A stretch of 10,295 bases of DNA from an uncultured Prevotella sp. Its GTDB lineage: Bacteria > Bacteroidota > Bacteroidia > Bacteroidales > Bacteroidaceae. Location of the stretch: NCBI GenBank assembly GCA_937880835.1, contig CALGRN010000076.1, positions 1 through 10,295 on the forward strand. The letters run 5' to 3'. A model generated the notes under the pieces. That model had not been told where the DNA came from, did not search any database, and saw only the letters and a list, made by a program, of their open reading frames with translations. Positions 1 through 7,422 of this stretch are shown piece by piece (position 1 is the first letter of the stretch; every line of letters begins with the position of its first letter). The translations under genes were made by a program, and so were the position numbers.

Positions 1-549
1 GTGTACACATATACCCATATGAACAAAAACGTTCTTTGCACAATGGTTCAGCTCAACAAGAATGCAGAAGAGCAAGGACACAACATCTCTATGCAGGTGG
101 CTGCAATGAATCCTGTTGCTCTTGATGAAGCAAGTGTGCCGCAGGAAGTAAAAGACAGCGAGTTCAAGGTTGCAGTAGAGAAGACAAAAGAAGAGCAGGT
201 AGAAAAAGCAGTTCAAGCTGCCTTGAAGAAAGCCGGCTTCAATCTCTACATCGCAGAGAACGAGGAACATATCGCAGAAGGCATCAGCAAGAACGAAATT
301 ACGGAAGCTCAGGCTGACGAAATACGCAAGATAAAGAAAGAGACTGCCGAGCAGAAAGCGGCTAACTTGCCGGAGCAGATGATACAGAACATTGCTCAGG
401 GACGTATGGCTAAGTTCTATAAAGACTCTTGCTTGCTTAATCAGGAATACATTCAGGACAGCAAGCAGACTGTATCTGAATACCTTAAAGCTGCCGATAA
501 GGAGCTTACAGTGGTTGAATTCAGACGTTTCACTCTGCGTGCAGAATAA
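1..549 (+). CDS. tsf: Elongation factor Ts (EF-Ts), 3' part; 5' end lies outside the window
   Basis: EF-Ts is the cytosolic guanine-nucleotide exchange factor that releases GDP from EF-Tu during translation elongation. The visible 182 residues match the C-terminal half of Bacteroidota EF-Ts: a core segment around residues 25-50 (NISMQVAAMNP, then a DEASVPQEV stretch), a Glu/Lys-rich helical segment at about 50-125 resembling the coiled-coil region, and a C-terminal core with LPEQMIQNIAQGRMAKFYKD, LLNQEYIQD and KELTVVEFRRFTL. The family is usually about 330 residues in this phylum, so roughly 150 N-terminal residues, including the UBA-like EF-Tu-binding domain, are missing to the left. The GTG at base 1 is just an internal codon. 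The gene ends with TAA and is followed 40 nt later by a strong terminator, so it is the last gene of its operon (usually rpsB-tsf; inferred). Confidence 0.96.
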   Translation: MYTYTHMNKNVLCTMVQLNKNAEEQGHNISMQVAAMNPVALDEASVPQEVKDSEFKVAVEKTKEEQVEKAVQAALKKAGFNLYIAENEEHIAEGISKNEITEAQADEIRKIKKETAEQKAANLPEQMIQNIAQGRMAKFYKDSCLLNQEYIQDSKQTVSEYLKAADKELTVVEFRRFTLRAE

Positions 550-589
550 TTCTCTGAAATTATAATCATACATTTAATTTTAATAGTGG

Positions 590-630
590 AATCATCGACT
601 TCCTGTTTTTGGGGAAGTCGATGATTTTTT
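590..630 (+). terminator. Rho-independent terminator of tsf
   Basis: A perfect 14-bp stem (590-603 with 613-626, arms AATCATCGACTTCC and GGAAGTCGATGATT) encloses a 9-nt loop and runs straight into a T tract. It starts 40 nt after the tsf stop codon and is in the right orientation to end that transcript. Confidence 0.93.
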
Positions 631-722
631 ATTTAAAGTGAGTGAGACGAATAATATCCTGTATTTATCAGAAAGCAATAATCGCACACGTTGATTGCCA
701 TGAATACGGACATACAAGGATA

Positions 723-791
723 TTCGGACACGCACATGGCGCGTCCCTACGAGCAATCAATATGTAGGGACTGACCCCGTGTCTGTCCGAA
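723..791. repeat. REP-like inverted hairpin doublet (REPIN-type) with GTAG motifs
   Basis: Two small hairpins face each other. The left one (726-746) pairs GGAC with GTCC, has one A.C mismatch, then pairs CGC with GCG around a 5-nt loop. The right one (768-788) has the same plan: GGAC/GTCC, one T.T mismatch, GAC/GTC and a 5-nt loop. The inner feet carry CTAC (747-750) and GTAG (764-767), the tetranucleotide typical of REP sequences mobilised by RAYT (TnpA-REP) transposases. The outer arms TTCGGACA (723-730) and TGTCCGAA (784-791) and the inner arms GTCCCTAC (743-750) and GTAGGGAC (764-771) also pair across the whole element, with symmetric 12-nt inner segments. The structure is seen directly; the REP assignment rests on architecture and GTAG. 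No RAYT gene is in the window. Confidence 0.75.
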
Positions 792-826
792 AATAGCATG
801 CAAAACACATTATGTTCCTTATCCCG

Positions 827-861
827 AAACTACTATCATTTTTTGAGAATTGATAGTGTTT
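827..861. other. Small hairpin with one bulge, function unknown
   Basis: ACTATCA (832-838) pairs perfectly with TGATAGT (851-857) across a 12-nt loop. AAAC (827-830) and GTTT (858-861) extend the stem, leaving T831 bulged. It lies more than 280 nt beyond the tsf terminator and has no T tract, so a terminator role is not supported. From here to about 1100 I see no gene, only AT-rich sequence. Confidence 0.4.
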
Positions 862-1103
862 GTATATCTAACGGTTATCTTAAATCTATCGAACGAATTT
901 CGCTGAACTCGTGTTCTTTATTCTCCATTCTTTTTATGTAGAATTTCTTTATTCGATTATCATTCTTTCCGGTAATGCGTTTTTATCACAGACAAGCATT
1001 CTATAATGGCATATTGAAACACACTTACAGTCTGCTTTCGATACCATTGTGTCGTTATGTCATTTTGAAACAAACAATCTATTTTTACAGGCTTATTATC
1101 GTT

Positions 1104-1246
1104 GCATTCCAAAAGCTATTCTTTTACACCGCAAAAGGATAACTTTCAGAGAGTAAAACAATAACTTTCAGAGAGTAAAACAATAACTTTCGCAACTCAA
1201 AACAATAACTTTCGCAATACAAGACAATAATCGTTGAATATTGAAA
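1104..1246. repeat. 22-bp repeat array, copy 1 (one reverse and four forward cores)
   Basis: There are five 15-bp cores: a reverse one at 1111-1125 (AAAAGCTATTCTTTT) and forward ones at 1133-1147, 1155-1169, 1177-1191 and 1199-1213 (AAAAGGATAACTTTC, then three AAAACAATAACTTTC). All spacers are 7 nt (1126-1132, 1148-1154, 1170-1176, 1192-1198), so the period is 22 bp. A degenerate sixth unit begins at 1221 and runs into CGTTGAATATTGAA (1232-1245). The array lies between the tsf terminator and the promoter of the next gene. Related arrays start at 3572, 5705 and 7577. Function is unknown; a mobile non-autonomous repeat or a protein-binding array are both possible. Confidence 0.85.
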
Positions 1247-1381
1247 TAAAAACATCTGTAATCCGGAATGAATGTTTTATTATTATTGCAAGTGTCCGAT
1301 AACATTAATATTATATCGACATTCTACTGTTAATATATACAAAAATATTTCCACAGATGTGTTTTTTTGACATTTATTTCT

Positions 1382-1389
1382 TATATTTG
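1382..1389 (+). promoter_or_regulatory. Bacteroidota -7 box (TATATTTG) of the secreted-protein gene
   Basis: TATATTTG fits the TAnnTTTG -7 consensus of the Bacteroidota primary sigma factor. It lies 36 nt before the first possible start codon, giving a leader of roughly 30 nt. No convincing -33 TTTG is seen at the usual spacing; the nearest TTTG (1366-1369) is too close. Confidence 0.6.
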
Positions 1390-1425
1390 CGGACAACAAA
1401 TTAAATAATTAACTTTTAAATTTTA

Positions 1426-3384
1426 ATGATTATGGTAAAAAAATTATTCCTTTTTGCGTTTGCGTTAGCATTCTTGGGTATTACCAATGCAAATGCACAG
1501 TTGGCAAAGCAGAGCCGAAACAGCATGCTCTCAATGCCTTCTAATGTTAACAAGTCGGAGTCTGCGGCAAAGATTGAGCCTGCTTCTGACAATGAAAAGT
1601 GGTATGGTCATTACAATACTACAATGAACCGTTTAGCCGTTGGTATTCAGAAAGCAGAACCACACGATATGGCATTCCACATAAAAGGTACAGATGCAGT
1701 TGCAGTAGGCAAAAAGATAAAGGCTTTTCGTTTTTATCTTCGCGGTACAAACGGCATTAAGGACGTTAAAATTTGGTTGTCTAAGAAGTTGCCCGGAAAC
1801 GTATCAGAAGCCGACTTCGTACAATCTATACCTGAAGCCAATCTCGTTGGTGGCGATGAAAGCGAAAAAAAGCCTGGAAAAGCTAACGATGTAGCTCTCA
1901 GTACACCTTATGAAGTTACATCAGAAGGTGTTTACGTAGGTCTTTCATTTGTTGTAACTTCTGCCGAATCGGAAATAACCAAGTTCCCGGTTGTTACAGG
2001 AGATGCAGACGGTGTTGAAGAAGGATTGTTGTTGAGAACCGGAACTACCGTATCGGAGTGGACAGACTTCTCTAAAGAAGGATTAGGATTCGTAGCCATC
2101 AATGTAATGTTGGAAGGAGAATTTGCAACGAATGGCGTTGCTCCAATGCCTTTGGAGAATGTTATGATTGCTGCAAACAAAGAAAAAACGATAGATCTTA
2201 CAGCTGTAAACGCTGGTTCTGCCGGTGTTAAAAACTTAGATTATACAATTACCACAGGCGGAAACACAAGTGCAGAGAAACACGTAGATCTTACAACTCC
2301 TGTTACTATATTAGGTGGTTCTTTCACATTCCCGATCACACTTCAAGCAGGAAGTGAAACCGGAAACAAAGAATATACTGTTACTATAACAAAAGTTAAC
2401 GGCGTGGACAATGAAGCAAGCAATAAAGAATGCAAGGTTTCAGCTGTTATTATCAAAAAAGAATTCAAGCGAGGTGTGCTTGTTGAGGAGTTCACAGGTA
2501 CAGGTTGCGGTTATTGTCCGCGTGGACTTGTCGGCATGGAAAAACTAAGTAAGAAGTACGGTGATGCATTCGTTGGTATAGGTATTCATCAGTACAACAC
2601 CAGTGATCCTATGTATCTGACACCTGCAAACTATGAAAAGCTCGGTTGGAAGGGTGCTCCGAAATGTATGATCAATCGCGGCAAGCAGATAGATCCTTAT
2701 AAAGGAAGCGGCGGCGGAATATTTGAAGACTTTGAAAAAGAACTAACATCACCGGCTCTTGGTATTGAACTTGAAGGTCTGCTAAGCGAAGATAACAAGT
2801 CTGTAAAGGCTTCTGCAAAGATAGAATCGCTCGTTTCAGGAAAGCATTCTATTGTTTTTGTTCTTATCGCAAATGGTTTGACAGGTACAACAGCTTCTTG
2901 GAAGCAAAGCAACTATTATGCTCAGAATGACGCAAACTCTCTTCCTTCCGATCTTGCTAAATTCGGAAGAGGCGGCGAATTCGGTCAAGATAAGTTCACT
3001 TACGTATTCGATGACGTTGCCATTGCAAGCTCATTCAAGAATATGGTTAATACTGCTACACTCGATGATCTTGTAGCCGGAGCAACAACAGAAAGCAAAT
3101 TTACATTGGATTTGCCTAAAAAAGAAATTCTTCTGAATGCATTGAAGATGGACAAACTGTTTGTTGCAGCTTTCGTATTGGATTCGGAAGGCAAGGTTAT
3201 GAATGCTGCCAAAGCTGCTGTTAAAGCTATAACAGACGGTATAGAGAATACGAATGTATCTGCAAAGAATATCACAGAGATTGCACGTTACACTGTTGAC
3301 GGTCGTCTCATCAACGCTCCTCAGAGCGGCATAAACATCGTTAAGATGTCCGACGGTTCTATAATCAAGGTGCTGGTTAAGTAA
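1426..3384 (+). CDS. Secreted Omp28-like thioredoxin-fold protein with T9SS C-terminal sorting domain
   Basis: This is a 652-residue exported protein. The N-terminus is a Sec signal peptide (Lys-Lys, hydrophobic run at 7-20, probable cleavage after NANA at 24, mature protein starting with Gln). Residues about 57-233 look like a beta-sandwich, followed by an Ig-like segment at about 240-345. Residues 350-440 look thioredoxin-like: VLVEEFTGTGCGYCPRG has the CxxC at C361/C364, and KGAP (409-412) occupies the place of the cis-proline loop. This arrangement is typical of proteins annotated as Omp28-related. The last ~35 residues (ARYTVDGRLIN, SGINIVKM, final KVLVK) match a Por/type IX secretion sorting signal, so surface attachment or release is expected. 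The start is either ATG 1426 or ATG 1432 (MVKK); the signal peptide works from both. Whether it is a redox enzyme or an adhesin cannot be told from sequence. It is a single-gene unit with its own -7 box and terminator. Confidence 0.85.
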   Translation: MIMVKKLFLFAFALAFLGITNANAQLAKQSRNSMLSMPSNVNKSESAAKIEPASDNEKWYGHYNTTMNRLAVGIQKAEPHDMAFHIKGTDAVAVGKKIKAFRFYLRGTNGIKDVKIWLSKKLPGNVSEADFVQSIPEANLVGGDESEKKPGKANDVALSTPYEVTSEGVYVGLSFVVTSAESEITKFPVVTGDADGVEEGLLLRTGTTVSEWTDFSKEGLGFVAINVMLEGEFATNGVAPMPLENVMIAANKEKTIDLTAVNAGSAGVKNLDYTITTGGNTSAEKHVDLTTPVTILGGSFTFPITLQAGSETGNKEYTVTITKVNGVDNEASNKECKVSAVIIKKEFKRGVLVEEFTGTGCGYCPRGLVGMEKLSKKYGDAFVGIGIHQYNTSDPMYLTPANYEKLGWKGAPKCMINRGKQIDPYKGSGGGIFEDFEKELTSPALGIELEGLLSEDNKSVKASAKIESLVSGKHSIVFVLIANGLTGTTASWKQSNYYAQNDANSLPSDLAKFGRGGEFGQDKFTYVFDDVAIASSFKNMVNTATLDDLVAGATTESKFTLDLPKKEILLNALKMDKLFVAAFVLDSEGKVMNAAKAAVKAITDGIENTNVSAKNITEIARYTVDGRLINAPQSGINIVKMSDGSIIKVLVK

Positions 3385-3473
3385 TTCCGGCAATCTTATA
3401 ACGTATGCACATCATTGAAAAAGATACTGATTGTTTCTTCATAATGATATAAGTATATTTAAAATGATTATAT

Positions 3474-3520
3474 AAGCGCGACGTTCCGAGCATAAGCGAG
3501 GGATGTCGCGCTTTTGTTTT
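3474..3520 (+). terminator. Rho-independent terminator of the secreted-protein gene
   Basis: A 14-bp stem (3474-3487 with 3500-3513, two G.U pairs, GC-rich core GCGCGAC/GTCGCGC) closes a 12-nt loop and is followed by TTTTGTTTT. It begins about 90 nt after the stop codon at 3384. Confidence 0.88.
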
Positions 3521-3571
3521 ATAAACATGCATGCATGTCTCTGCATATCGACATATCAAAAACTGCTTTTC

Positions 3572-3684
3572 AAAAGTTATCCTTTTGCAATGCAAAACAA
3601 TAGCTTTTGAAGCCTGAAAGGATAACTTTTGCATTGCAAAAGGATTGCTTTTGCATCGCAATTCGTAAAACGTTGATATTCAAC
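3572..3684. repeat. 22-bp repeat array, copy 2 (one reverse and three forward cores)
   Basis: Cores lie at 3572-3586 (reverse, AAAAGTTATCCTTTT), 3594-3608 (AAAACAATAGCTTTT), 3616-3630 (GAAAGGATAACTTTT) and 3638-3652 (AAAAGGATTGCTTTT). The spacers gcaatgc, gaagcct and gcattgc are each exactly 7 nt. A conserved-looking tail follows and ends in the perfect dyad GTTGATATTCAAC (3672-3684). The array lies between the terminator of the secreted-protein gene and the aspA promoter. The rest of this gap (3385-4138) shows no gene; the minus-strand open frames here cross the terminator and the array and look accidental. Confidence 0.87.
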
Positions 3685-3960
3685 AGTATAAGCACTGCAT
3701 TTTTGTTTGCATAAAAATACGGATTCATGTCGTGTTTCCTGCATGCCATAACCCTGTTTTCGCTATATCGTTTTTTGATTTGACGGCGCATTTCTTCATC
3801 TAAATCAAAAGTCGAAACAAGAATCGGCGTAGTTTACAAGTTGTCAGAAAAAATATGCTTTTGGCTGACTTTAATAAGCAAGAGCCGTTGCTTTTCGGTT
3901 AAAATAGGTTAATAATTGAAGATTTTAGGGTTTCTCACACCTGTTTTAATATAAAAAAAC

Positions 3961-3968
3961 TACCTTTG
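3961..3968 (+). promoter_or_regulatory. Bacteroidota -7 box (TACCTTTG) of aspA
   Basis: TACCTTTG is a full match to TAnnTTTG and sits in an AT-rich stretch. Transcription would start near 3975, leaving an unusually long leader of about 165 nt before aspA. I see no closer TAnnTTTG. A -33 element is not clear. Confidence 0.6.
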
Positions 3969-4138
3969 CCAAACTATCTGAAAAGCAAAATACGAACTGT
4001 TTTCACATGGCAGCAATATGCGTTGAAATACAGACATTCGCGTGTTTTCTGCAACCTGTATAATCGGTTGAATGACAGATAGCATAAATATAATGCCTTG
4101 AATTACATAAATCAAAATAACATTAAAAAAAGAAAGAC

Positions 4139-5545
4139 ATGGCTAACGAAGAGAAATTCAGAATTGAATCAGACCTTTTAGGCGAACTTCAAGTACCTGC
4201 AAACGCTTATTACGGCGTGCAGACACAACGTGGTATAAACAACTACAAGATTTCAAACACTAAGATGAGCGATTATCCAGACTTCATAATCGCTATCGCT
4301 TACGTTAAACTTGCAGCAGCGGAAGCTAACCGCGAGCTCGGACAATTAGATGACAAAGTGGCTGACGCAATGGCTCAGGCATGCCGTGAGATAATAGATG
4401 GCAAGCTGCATGAAAACTTCCCGGTGGATATGATACAAGGAGGTGCAGGCACATCGGTTAACATGAACGCCAACGAAGTTATCGCAAACCGCGCTCTTGA
4501 GATAATGGGCTACGCGAAAGGGGATTACAAATACTGTTCACCAAACGACCATGCGAACTGCGCGCAGTCAACAAACGACGCTTATCCTACTGCAATACGC
4601 TACGCGTTTATACGTATGAACAAGCATCTCGTTGCAAGTCTTCAATCTCTGATAGATACGTTCCGCGTTAAGGCAGAAGAGTTTAAAGACACCATTAAAA
4701 TGGGACGTACACAGTTGCAGGATGCAGTTCCGATGACGGCAGGACAGGAGTTCGGCGCATTTGCGAACAATCTTGAAGAGGAAATCGCCAACCTTGAATT
4801 CAACGTAAGAATGCTTTACGAGACAAATATGGGCGGTACGGCTATCGGAACAGGACTCAACGCCACTCCGGGATTTACCAAACTGTGCACTGAAAAGTTG
4901 TGTGAGTTTACGGGAGAGAAGTTCGTTGCGGCTGCCGACTTGGTTGAAGCAACACCCGACACAGGCGATTATGTAAGCTATTCATCAGCATTGAAGCGTC
5001 TGGCTGTTAAACTGTCAAAGATCTGTAACGACCTTCGTCTTATGGCATCAGGTCCTCGTTGCGGCTTGCATGAAATCAACTTGCCTCCTATGGCACCGGG
5101 TTCTTCAATAATGCCGGGTAAGGTTAACCCTGTAATACCAGAGGTTACAAATCAGGTTTGCTTTAAAGTTATAGGCAATGATGCTGCAATTTGTTTCGCA
5201 GCAGAAGCAGGACAGCTTCAACTTAACGTAATGGAGCCGGTCATAACAGAATGCTTATTCGAAAGCATAACATGGTTGCGCAACGTTATTGATACTCTCA
5301 AAGACAAATGCGTGAAAGGTATCACGGTGAACAAGGAGCACTGTCTCGATATGGTAAGAAACAGTATAGGTATCGTTACGGCTCTTAATCCGCACATAGG
5401 ATATAAGAACAGTACGAAGATAGCAAAAGAAGCTCTCGAAACAAACCGTTCCGTATATGACTTGGTGTTGGAGAAAGGCATTCTCACAAAAGAGAAACTG
5501 GATGAAATTCTCGACCCTGCAAACATGCTTAAACCGCAGGTTTGA
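4139..5545 (+). CDS. aspA: Aspartate ammonia-lyase (aspartase)
   Basis: Aspartase is a cytosolic homotetramer that reversibly deaminates L-aspartate to fumarate and ammonia; in anaerobic Bacteroidota this can feed the fumarate/succinate branch. At 468 residues it is full length for the family. The superfamily signature GSSIMPGKVNP is at 321-331, with the catalytic serine of the flexible SS loop expected at S322. Other conserved blocks are GGAGTSVNMNANEV (101-114), the STND segment at 144-147 and GRTQLQDAVPMT (189-200). GRTQLQDAVPMT, and PEVTNQV right after the signature, point to aspartase rather than class II fumarase, which usually has GRTHLQDATP and a different sequence after KVNP. ATG 4139 is preceded by an A-rich stretch (AAAAAAAGAAAGAC), as usual in this phylum. 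It is a single gene with a long leader and its own terminator. Confidence 0.94.
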   Translation: MANEEKFRIESDLLGELQVPANAYYGVQTQRGINNYKISNTKMSDYPDFIIAIAYVKLAAAEANRELGQLDDKVADAMAQACREIIDGKLHENFPVDMIQGGAGTSVNMNANEVIANRALEIMGYAKGDYKYCSPNDHANCAQSTNDAYPTAIRYAFIRMNKHLVASLQSLIDTFRVKAEEFKDTIKMGRTQLQDAVPMTAGQEFGAFANNLEEEIANLEFNVRMLYETNMGGTAIGTGLNATPGFTKLCTEKLCEFTGEKFVAAADLVEATPDTGDYVSYSSALKRLAVKLSKICNDLRLMASGPRCGLHEINLPPMAPGSSIMPGKVNPVIPEVTNQVCFKVIGNDAAICFAAEAGQLQLNVMEPVITECLFESITWLRNVIDTLKDKCVKGITVNKEHCLDMVRNSIGIVTALNPHIGYKNSTKIAKEALETNRSVYDLVLEKGILTKEKLDEILDPANMLKPQV

Positions 5546-5587
5546 TAAGCAAAAAGGCAATTTTTCTTATATAAAGCTATAGCAATC

Positions 5588-5622
5588 AAGGGGTGTACGG
5601 CATTGTCCGCACACCCCTTTCG
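5588..5622 (+). terminator. Rho-independent terminator of aspA
   Basis: AAGGGGTGT (5588-5596) pairs with ACACCCCTT (5611-5619). After one A.C mismatch a further 3 bp (CGG/CCG) close a 6-nt loop. A modest, interrupted T tract follows (TTTCGTTGTTTT). On the minus strand there is no T run, so it is unlikely to serve miaB, and no good intrinsic terminator is seen downstream of miaB. Confidence 0.8.
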
Positions 5623-5704
5623 TTGTTTTCCGCGTCATCATATGTCGTTACCCGACAATGAGTTTTACATCTCTGCGCAAACAACTATATTCTTGTTTAT
5701 TTTC

Positions 5705-5817
5705 AAAAGTTATCCTTTTGGCGTGTAAAAGCTATCCTTTCATCATGCAAAACAATAACTTTTGCAAGCCAAAAGGATAGCTTTTGAAATTCGTTTTCCA
5801 AATTGTTGATATACAAT
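5705..5817. repeat. 22-bp repeat array, copy 3 (two reverse and two forward cores)
   Basis: Cores lie at 5705-5719 (reverse, AAAAGTTATCCTTTT), 5727-5741 (reverse, AAAAGCTATCCTTTC), 5749-5763 (AAAACAATAACTTTT) and 5771-5785 (AAAAGGATAGCTTTT). The spacers ggcgtgt, atcatgc and gcaagcc are 7 nt each. It is the most symmetric copy (two reverse, two forward), and TTTC-AAAAG on the left mirrors CTTTT-GAAA on the right. The tail reaches ATTGTTGATATACAAT (5802-5817), resembling the tail of copy 2. It sits between the converging genes aspA and miaB. I see nothing else between 5818 and 5969. Confidence 0.87.
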
Positions 5818-5969
5818 GTCTTACCTCTTGCAAATAAAAACTGCAAAAACGGCTCGCAAACACTAAGGCAAAGCCGCTGTAAGACCTTGACTGTCGAATA
5901 TATTTCTTGTTTGAAGGAACAGATAAGAGAAAGACTCTTACCGCACGATTTACGAAAAACTGTTTATCG

Positions 5970-7295
5970 TTATTTCACTTCTTCACCAAAAAGAGTTGCG
6001 CTCGTGCTTCCTGTTATTCGCACTCTTACAGTCTCTCCGATATGCCTATTGCCCTTATCAAACACCACCATCTTGTTCTGTTCCGTGCGTCCGCAAAGCT
6101 GTTCGCGACTGCGTTTGCTGAAACCTTCAACCAAAACATCGAACTCTTTGCCTTCATCGCGCTTGTTGGATGCTGCCGAAAGCTCCGTTTGCAGATGTAT
6201 CATCTCATTCAGACGGTTTATTTTCACATCCTCCGGCACATCGTCCGGCAGATGTTTCGAAGCGTAAGTACCGGGACGTTCGCTGTATTTGAACATGAAT
6301 GCGCTGTCATATCCCACCTTACGCATAAGTTCGAGAGACTCCCTATGGTCTTCTTCCGTCTCGCCATGATAGCCCACAAAGATGTCAGTTGACAGTCCGC
6401 AGTCGGGTATTATACGGCGTATGGCATCCACACGCCCCATATACCACTCTACCGTATATTTGCGATTCATCGCTTTAAGCACTTTATCGCTACCGCTTTG
6501 CACAGGCAAATGAATGTGCTTGCATACGTTCGGCATCTCTGCAATGACTCGTAACGTCTCGTCGCTCATGTCTTTCGGATGCGAAGTAGTGAACCTTACG
6601 CGCATCTCGGGCACTGTTTCGGCAACCTTGCGCAACAGATTCGGAAAGTCAATTTCATCGCTCCCGTCGTTCGGGGTGAAACGGTATGAGTTTACGTTCT
6701 GACCCAAAAGAGTCACTTCTTTATATTTTTTATCGCGCAGATCGCTCACCTCTTTCAGTATGCTTTCAACGTCTCTCGAACGCTCTCTGCCTCTTGTGTA
6801 AGGCACGATGCAATAGTGACAGAAGTTGTTACATCCTCTCATGATGCTCACAAATCCGCTTATGCGAGAGATTGCGATGCGCTGCGGCACGATGTCACGA
6901 TAGGTCTCGGTAGTAGAAAGCTCTATGTTTATAGCCTTGTTTCCCGTCTCTGCCTGTGCAATCATATCGGGAAGGTTAAGATAAGAGTCAGGTCCTGCAA
7001 CGAGATCTGCATTGTGATTGTTTATCAAATCATCGCGCACGCGCTCTGCCATGCATCCAAGCACTCCGATAATGAGCTTCCTTCCCTTCTTTCTTTCTGC
7101 GTTAAGAGCAGTCAATCTGTTGTATATTTTGTTCTCGGCATTCTCTCTTACACTGCATGTATTAAGGAAAACAGCATCCGCTTCTGCTTCATTCTCACAC
7201 ACATTATAGCCTGCCATCTTCATCACAGATGCCACAACTTCACTGTCAGCGATATTCATCTGACATCCGTAAGTTTCTATATATAGTTTCTTCAT
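5970..7295 (-). CDS. miaB: tRNA-2-methylthio-N6-dimethylallyladenosine synthase MiaB
   Basis: MiaB is a cytosolic radical-SAM enzyme that adds a methylthio group to C2 of i6A37 in tRNAs reading UNN codons. From the ATG at 7295 the protein has 441 residues, normal for the family. Domains in order: an N-terminal UPF0004 domain with auxiliary-cluster cysteines C11 (YGCQMN), C47 (NTCSVRENAE) and C81 (LGCMAERV); a radical-SAM core with RGCNNFCHYCIVPYTRGRE, cluster cysteines C155, C159 and C162; the conserved HIHLPVQSGSDKVLKAMNR; and a C-terminal TRAM RNA-binding domain (FDVLVEGFSKRS, GRTEQNKMVVF). The residues fit MiaB rather than MtaB or RimO. The frame extends upstream to a TTG at 7316, but that start falls in the promoter region, and MKKLYIETYGCQMN is the normal family N-terminus. 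It converges with aspA and diverges from mcrB. Confidence 0.95.
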   Translation of the reverse strand: MKKLYIETYGCQMNIADSEVVASVMKMAGYNVCENEAEADAVFLNTCSVRENAENKIYNRLTALNAERKKGRKLIIGVLGCMAERVRDDLINNHNADLVAGPDSYLNLPDMIAQAETGNKAINIELSTTETYRDIVPQRIAISRISGFVSIMRGCNNFCHYCIVPYTRGRERSRDVESILKEVSDLRDKKYKEVTLLGQNVNSYRFTPNDGSDEIDFPNLLRKVAETVPEMRVRFTTSHPKDMSDETLRVIAEMPNVCKHIHLPVQSGSDKVLKAMNRKYTVEWYMGRVDAIRRIIPDCGLSTDIFVGYHGETEEDHRESLELMRKVGYDSAFMFKYSERPGTYASKHLPDDVPEDVKINRLNEMIHLQTELSAASNKRDEGKEFDVLVEGFSKRSREQLCGRTEQNKMVVFDKGNRHIGETVRVRITGSTSATLFGEEVK

Positions 7296-7313
7296 CTTCA
7301 ATAAAATAGTGCG

Positions 7314-7321
7314 CAAAGTTA
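7314..7321 (-). promoter_or_regulatory. Bacteroidota -7 box (TAACTTTG) of miaB
   Basis: Read on the minus strand, TAACTTTG is a full TAnnTTTG match, ending 18 nt before the ATG at 7295. The implied leader is only about 10-12 nt. This also argues against the TTG at 7316, which would lie inside the -7 box. No clear -33 element is visible. Confidence 0.65.
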
Positions 7322-7422
7322 CAAAATATTTTCCAATTACGCCTTAAATTTTATGCTTGGCGTATATTACGGCATCACTGTCAACATGTTTGCAAACAAA
7401 TATAGCATAGCGCAAGTTAAAC

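Noticed and set aside
1..549. GTG at base 1 as the start of a complete small gene
   Set aside because: The protein is clearly the C-terminal half of EF-Ts; the frame simply begins at the window edge.
1104..1246. CRISPR-like array
   Set aside because: Repeats are 15 bp and spacers 7 nt, far below CRISPR sizes. The cores occur in both orientations within one array and recur at four loci, and there are no cas genes.
3572..3660. Repeat cores as intrinsic terminators
   Set aside because: Single cores have only 5-bp AT-rich arms and no T tract, and GC-rich terminators already exist upstream of copies 1, 2 and 3.
3377..3791. Two overlapping minus-strand open frames (3377-3661 and 3570-3791)
   Set aside because: They run through the terminator and repeat array 2, encode low-complexity Cys/Lys/Phe-rich peptides and resemble no family.
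4139..5545. Class II fumarase (fumC) identity
   Set aside because: GRTQLQDAVPMT and PEVTNQV after the signature fit aspartase better than fumarase, although the superfamily signature alone would not separate them.
5803..6392. Plus-strand open frames over the miaB 3' end
   Set aside because: They are antisense shadows of miaB with compositionally biased, unrecognisable products.
7296..7316. TTG at 7316 as the miaB start
   Set aside because: It lies within the -7 box at 7314-7321 and adds seven residues not typical of the family; ATG 7295 gives the normal N-terminus.
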